Below, in pieces: positions 60,847 to 64,000 of a stretch of 64,000 bases of DNA. Numbering within the stretch: position 1 is the stretch's first letter; every line of letters begins with the position of its first letter. Below the pieces are notes generated by a model. That model was not told the DNA's origin. It saw only the letters and a program-made list of their open reading frames with translations, and searched no databases. The position numbers were made by a program, and so were the translations under genes. The stretch comes from Burkholderia sp. Ax-1719 (GTDB lineage: Bacteria > Pseudomonadota > Gammaproteobacteria > Burkholderiales > Burkholderiaceae), in NCBI RefSeq assembly GCF_011753055.1, contig NZ_VWWJ01000026.1:34383-98382 (forward strand), given 5' to 3'.

Positions 60847-62079
60847 TCAGCCCGTCGCGCGTTCGCTGGTGCGCACCGCCGATGCCTTTTTCGCAGGTTT
60901 GGCGGCGGCTTTGCGTCGCGCGCGCGCCTTCTTCAGCCAGATCAGCACGCCCGTCACGCTGAGCACCGCGACCATGACGCCCACGAAGCTGACCGCGATG
61001 CGCCCCGGCAACCCGGCAATACGGCCCGAGTGCAGCGGAAACTGCGCCTGGATGAAGATGTCGCCCGCGCTGCCCTCGCCGGGAATCTGCTTCGCGAGCA
61101 CCTTGCCCGTGTGCGCGTCCATGATGAGCCACGGATTGCCGAGACCCGCATCGCCGTGATCCTTGCCCGCTGCGTAATAGCCCACGCCGACATAGCCCAG
61201 CGACGGCACTGCGAACATGCCGCCCGGCGGCGCGCTGATGCCTGCGCGGCGGCCCGCTTCGGTGGCATCGGCGACGATGCGATCGCGCGCCGCGGCTTCG
61301 TCGGCGGGCGCGAGCGCGCCTTCCGGCGCGACGGAGCGGAACGCGTCGGGCGCCAGCGTCGAGAACACCGACACGACCGGACGCACAACTTGAGTGCCGA
61401 GATTCATCGACACCGAGGTGAGCGCCATCACCGTCAGCAGCCCCCACAGCCACACGCCGCCCGAGCGATGCAGGTCGAACGTGAGCGCGTAACCGCCGCG
61501 CTTGACACGAAACGCCAGCGACTTGCGCCAGCTTTTCAGATTCGGGAACGCCAGCACGATGGCGATAAACCCATCGAGCAGCCAGACCATGCCGACCACG
61601 CCCATCGTCCAGACGCTGAAGTCGATGCCCATTTTGGTCGGCAGAAACAGCGTGTAGTGCAACTGGTACAGGAAGGGAATCAGGTTCAGGCGCGCGAGCG
61701 ACGGCGCGCCCCACATGCGTCGGCCCTGCACGGCGCCCGTGACGGGATCGAGCGCGACCTGGTTGTAGTCGAGCGCGTACGGTTGCTTCGTCTGCGGATC
61801 GAGCCGCGGCGAGACGCGCACCTGGAAGGTGTGGCCCGGCTCCACGGCAAGCGGCATGAAGGACACGGTGGCGCGCGGATCGGCGGCTTCGAGGCGCCTC
61901 GCCAGTTCGAGCGGCGCGAGCGGGGTGCCGGGCGTGTTGGCGTCGTAGAAGGACGGATTGAGCGCCGAGTCGAGTTCGTGATCCCAGGCGATCACCGCGC
62001 CCGTTATACCGGCCAGAAACAGGAAGGCCGCGATGCCCAGCCCGAACCAGCGATGCAGGCGTACCAGCAGCGGTCTCAT
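60847..62079 (-). CDS. PepSY-associated TM-helix membrane protein
   Basis: A 410-residue inner-membrane protein with four long helices: LHRWFGLGIAAFLFLAGITG near the start, then FSVWTMGVVGMVWLLDGFIA, SGGVWLWGLLTVMALTSVS and a C-terminal one (AVSFVGVMVAVLSVTGVLIW). The first helix carries the LHRW/His pattern and later HRSGG, conserved haem- or metal-linked residues of the PepSY_TM family. Members act as siderophore-iron reductases or in iron uptake. The start at 62079 fits the LHRWFG start; a longer frame would run through the Fur box. A Fur box lies about 110 bases upstream, supporting iron control. Confidence 0.88.
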   Translation of the reverse strand: MRPLLVRLHRWFGLGIAAFLFLAGITGAVIAWDHELDSALNPSFYDANTPGTPLAPLELARRLEAADPRATVSFMPLAVEPGHTFQVRVSPRLDPQTKQPYALDYNQVALDPVTGAVQGRRMWGAPSLARLNLIPFLYQLHYTLFLPTKMGIDFSVWTMGVVGMVWLLDGFIAIVLAFPNLKSWRKSLAFRVKRGGYALTFDLHRSGGVWLWGLLTVMALTSVSMNLGTQVVRPVVSVFSTLAPDAFRSVAPEGALAPADEAAARDRIVADATEAGRRAGISAPPGGMFAVPSLGYVGVGYYAAGKDHGDAGLGNPWLIMDAHTGKVLAKQIPGEGSAGDIFIQAQFPLHSGRIAGLPGRIAVSFVGVMVAVLSVTGVLIWLKKARARRKAAAKPAKKASAVRTSERATG

Positions 62080-62189
62080 AGGGCGGTCGTGCTGGCAAAG
62101 CGGCGCGTGCGCCGACGGACTGGAACGGGCGCGTGGAGCAAAACGGTCACGATGGCGTCGGCGGTCGGATTGAAGGTAAATAGTTGATC

Positions 62190-62213
62190 GCAAATGCGAA
62201 TCGTTTGCATTTT
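62190..62213 (-). promoter_or_regulatory. Fur box upstream of the PepSY gene
   Basis: AAATGCGAATCG and TTTGCATTT form an imperfect palindrome (62192-62212) closely matching the Fur pattern of AATGxxAAT repeats, in the form usual for beta-proteobacteria (GCAAATG...CATTTGC). It is placed about 110 bases before the start of the PepSY gene and would repress it in high iron. Confidence 0.7.
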
Positions 62214-62390
62214 ACGGAGTGAGCGAGACTGATGCAAGCTTCATAGAAAGCTGATCGAAAGCATGTGCGGGTGGGGATCAATCAGCCCGTTTGAGGGACA
62301 GACTGATGCATGGCGACCGCGCCGCGAAGACCATCCGCGGCGGGCGAGGGAAACGACAGGACAGCGGACGAGGAAGGCGCGCCCAGCCGC

Positions 62391-62537
62391 TTAGACCGGG
62401 TCTTTGTTCGGCGGCCCGTCAGGTCGCTGCGGTTCCTCGACGTGGCCCGGAGGCGGTGGCGTGAGCGGATCGCGTTCGGGATCGCGCGTCGGATCGGCGA
62501 GCGGATCGGGAAGCGGGTTCGTATGCGAGCAGATCAT
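62391..62537 (-). CDS. 48-residue Asp-Pro-rich protein
   Basis: A short frame beginning MICSHTNPLPDPLADP, with GAGG nine bases upstream of the start codon. It contains repeated Asp-Pro pairs spaced three to four residues apart (DPLADPTRDPERDPLTPPPP) and ends in NKDPV. No signal peptide and no known family. The run is compositionally unlike a random shadow frame because the DP repeats are regular. It stands alone between the PepSY and mocA-like genes. Function unknown. Confidence 0.5.
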   Translation of the reverse strand: MICSHTNPLPDPLADPTRDPERDPLTPPPPGHVEEPQRPDGPPNKDPV

Positions 62538-62682
62538 CGCGGATACCTCGTGCGGCGGCGACGTGTGCCGCGCAGGACGTGTGGGTGGTCTTCATAGCGT
62601 AGGCGATGAAAAACCGCGTGCGCGGAGTTTCTGGCCCGCGACCACCCGCGCAATGCAGATTCCCGTCGAACGCCGGGGCGCT

Positions 62683-63270
62683 TCAGAGTCCGTCGAGATC
62701 GGCGGGCGTATCGACATCGCGCAGGATGCCGGGGTCGTTCACGTCGATGCGCGTGAGTGTCTGCGACGTCAGCAGCGCGCGCGCGCCTGCGTCGCCGTCC
62801 AGCGCGAGCAGCGCCTCGCGATGCCCGAAGCCAAAGCCCACCGGATGACCGCGCTGCCCCTCGTAGAACGGCGCGACGAGCGGCTTGCCTGCGTCGAGTT
62901 CGCGCGCGACCGCCTCGATGGTGCTGACGGCGATGCGCGGCATGTCCGCGAGCGCGACGATCCAGCTTTCGCCTTCGGTATCGGCTTCAATGGCGGCGGC
63001 GAGACTCGCGCCCATGCCGCGCACGGCGTCAGCCGCGAACACCACGTCGCAGCCCGCTTCGTTGAGCGTGTGGGCGAGCGTTTCCGCGCCAGGCCGCACG
63101 ACCGCGATCACGCGCGGCACGACCAGCAGCAGCCGGTGCGCGGCCTCATGAGCGACGGCGATGCCATTGGGCAGCGGGGCGAGGAGTTTATTGCGCAGAC
63201 CTTCGGGATCGAAGCGCGAACCTGTGCCGGCGGCGAGCAGTACGCCGGTGGCGAGCGATGCATAGGCCAT
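62683..63270 (-). CDS. mocA: MocA-like molybdenum cofactor cytidylyltransferase
   Basis: A 195-residue nucleotidyltransferase of the MobA/MocA family. The start ATGVLLAAGTGSRFDPEGLRNK has the LAAGxGxRF signature and Lys for the triphosphate. Further landmarks are IVALADMPRI (the DMP motif) and PFYEGQRGHPVGFG, typical of MocA. MocA makes molybdopterin cytosine dinucleotide for the xanthine-oxidase family, and the next gene is such an enzyme, 110 bases upstream on the same strand. The start at 63270 is chosen by alignment; no ribosome site stands out. An upstream extension of 34 codons is low-complexity. Confidence 0.88.
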   Translation of the reverse strand: MAYASLATGVLLAAGTGSRFDPEGLRNKLLAPLPNGIAVAHEAAHRLLLVVPRVIAVVRPGAETLAHTLNEAGCDVVFAADAVRGMGASLAAAIEADTEGESWIVALADMPRIAVSTIEAVARELDAGKPLVAPFYEGQRGHPVGFGFGHREALLALDGDAGARALLTSQTLTRIDVNDPGILRDVDTPADLDGL

Positions 63271-63380
63271 GGGGAGTACCGCGGGTGCGCCGCGCGAGAG
63301 GGGTGAACGCAGATTGTGCGGCGCAACCGCGCGTGAGGCAAGCGCGCATTTGTGTGTGGCGCGGCGAGGCACTCAAGCGC

Positions 63381-64000
63381 TTAGGTCATCGTGTGCGCGG
63401 GCAGCATGACCTTGTCGAGTGTGATTGGCAAATCGCGCACCCGCACGCCGGTCGCGTGATAGACGGCGTTGGCAATCGCCGCGGGCACGCCCGTAATGCC
63501 GATTTCGCCGATGCCGCGCACGCCCAGCGCATTGAAATGCAGATCGGGCGGCCCGACGAACAGCACGTCCAGATCGCCGATATCGGCATTCACCGGCACG
63601 TGGTATTCGGCGAAATTGCCATTGGCGAAGCGTCCGCTGCGCGCGTCGAGCAGGCCTTCCTCGTGCAGCGCCGTGCTCACACCCCAGACCATGCCGCCCA
63701 TCAACTGGCTGCGCGCCGTCTTGGCGTTGAGTATCTGCCCCACGTCGTAAGCGCCGACGATGCGCGCCACGCGCAGCGTGCCGAGATCGGCATCCACATG
63801 CACTTCCGCGAATACCGCGCCGAAGGAGTGGAAGGCGAACTGCTGCTTTTCCGCGCCGGGCTTCGCGGTGGCCTGCGCCTCGATGGGCTGGCCGCCCGCG
63901 CGCGCGATGATGGCGGCGGCTGGGTCGCGCTTCGACGCATCCGCGCGCAGCACGACCCAGCCGTCGACGACCGTGACGTCGGCGCTCGCCGCGCCGTGGA
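63381..64000 (-). CDS. Molybdenum hydroxylase large subunit, C-terminal part (xanthine oxidase family)
   Basis: The right-hand window edge cuts this gene, leaving about 206 C-terminal residues. They match the molybdopterin-binding subunit of xanthine dehydrogenase / aldehyde oxidoreductase-type enzymes: HVDADLGTLRVARIVGAYDVG, then NAKTARSQLMGGMVWGVSTAL, and GVRGIGEIGITGVPAAIANA, where the Glu of GIGEIG is the active-site glutamate. It oxidises aldehydes or N-heterocycles. The class resembles periplasmic aldehyde oxidoreductase PaoC more than true xanthine dehydrogenase, which is an impression only. It runs upstream of the mocA-like gene and probably is co-transcribed with it. Confidence 0.88.
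   Translation of the reverse strand, partial: HGAASADVTVVDGWVVLRADASKRDPAAAIIARAGGQPIEAQATAKPGAEKQQFAFHSFGAVFAEVHVDADLGTLRVARIVGAYDVGQILNAKTARSQLMGGMVWGVSTALHEEGLLDARSGRFANGNFAEYHVPVNADIGDLDVLFVGPPDLHFNALGVRGIGEIGITGVPAAIANAVYHATGVRVRDLPITLDKVMLPAHTMT

Noticed and set aside
1..64000. CRISPR arrays, insertion sequences, phage genes, tRNA or rRNA
   Set aside because: Looked for by eye on both strands; no regularly spaced repeats, transposase or integrase motifs, or tRNA-like cloverleaf were recognised.

Overview
The window reads as a high-GC chromosome segment from a beta-proteobacterium of the Burkholderia/Paraburkholderia/Caballeronia group. This rests on very high GC with long antisense shadow frames, a cepacian-like arrangement of exopolysaccharide genes (fused ManC, WcaJ-type initiating transferase, Wza, Wzc), a DUF4148 protein typical of that group, and abundant chemoreceptors. 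No rRNA, tRNA, CRISPR array or insertion sequence was recognised.

Layout. (1) 1-181: end of an AraC-type regulator. (2) 369-25,863: a large exopolysaccharide locus with a colanic-acid-like gene set. GDP-fucose is made by manC, gmd and fcl. The chain starts with a WcaJ-type phosphotransferase and is built by four glycosyltransferases. It is flipped by Wzx, polymerised by Wzy and exported by Wza/Wzc. Four predicted acyltransferases may decorate it. A 1217-residue beta-propeller protein with a C-terminal domain like a carbohydrate-binding module is translationally coupled to the flippase arm. galU and a GDP-mannose hydrolase (Nudix) close the locus at an intrinsic terminator. (3) 25.9-33.2 kb: housekeeping genes (YjdM, flavin reductase-like, a class A penicillin-binding protein, a SurA/PpiC-type isomerase), an odd HypC/HypD-like pair lacking key cysteines, and three copies of a 35-bp element made of two inverted DnaA-box-like 9-mers. 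(4) 33.2-47.3 kb: a Cache chemoreceptor, a copper ATPase behind a MerR-type copper promoter, a RelE/ParE-like toxin pair, DUF1254 and DUF748 envelope proteins, an amidase and a LuxR-type response regulator. (5) 47.3-51.5 kb: an islet that looks AT-richer by eye, with three small membrane proteins, a gene remnant and an ABC exporter preceded by a 26-codon frame ending at a TAATG junction. (6) 51.7-56.3 kb: DUF4148, an FtsI-like transpeptidase, a VapBC pair and a second chemoreceptor. (7) 56.8-60.8 kb: a three-gene 2-aminoethylphosphonate operon (PEP mutase fused to a nucleotidyltransferase-like domain, phosphonopyruvate decarboxylase, transaminase). (8) 60.8-64.0 kb: a Fur-box-preceded PepSY membrane protein, a 48-residue Asp-Pro-rich protein, a MocA-like cytidylyltransferase and the end of a molybdenum hydroxylase large subunit.

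Taken together, much of the window concerns the cell envelope: capsule or exopolysaccharide, peptidoglycan synthesis, periplasmic folding, and possibly phosphonate decoration. All calls come from reading the sequence and its translations; no database search was run.
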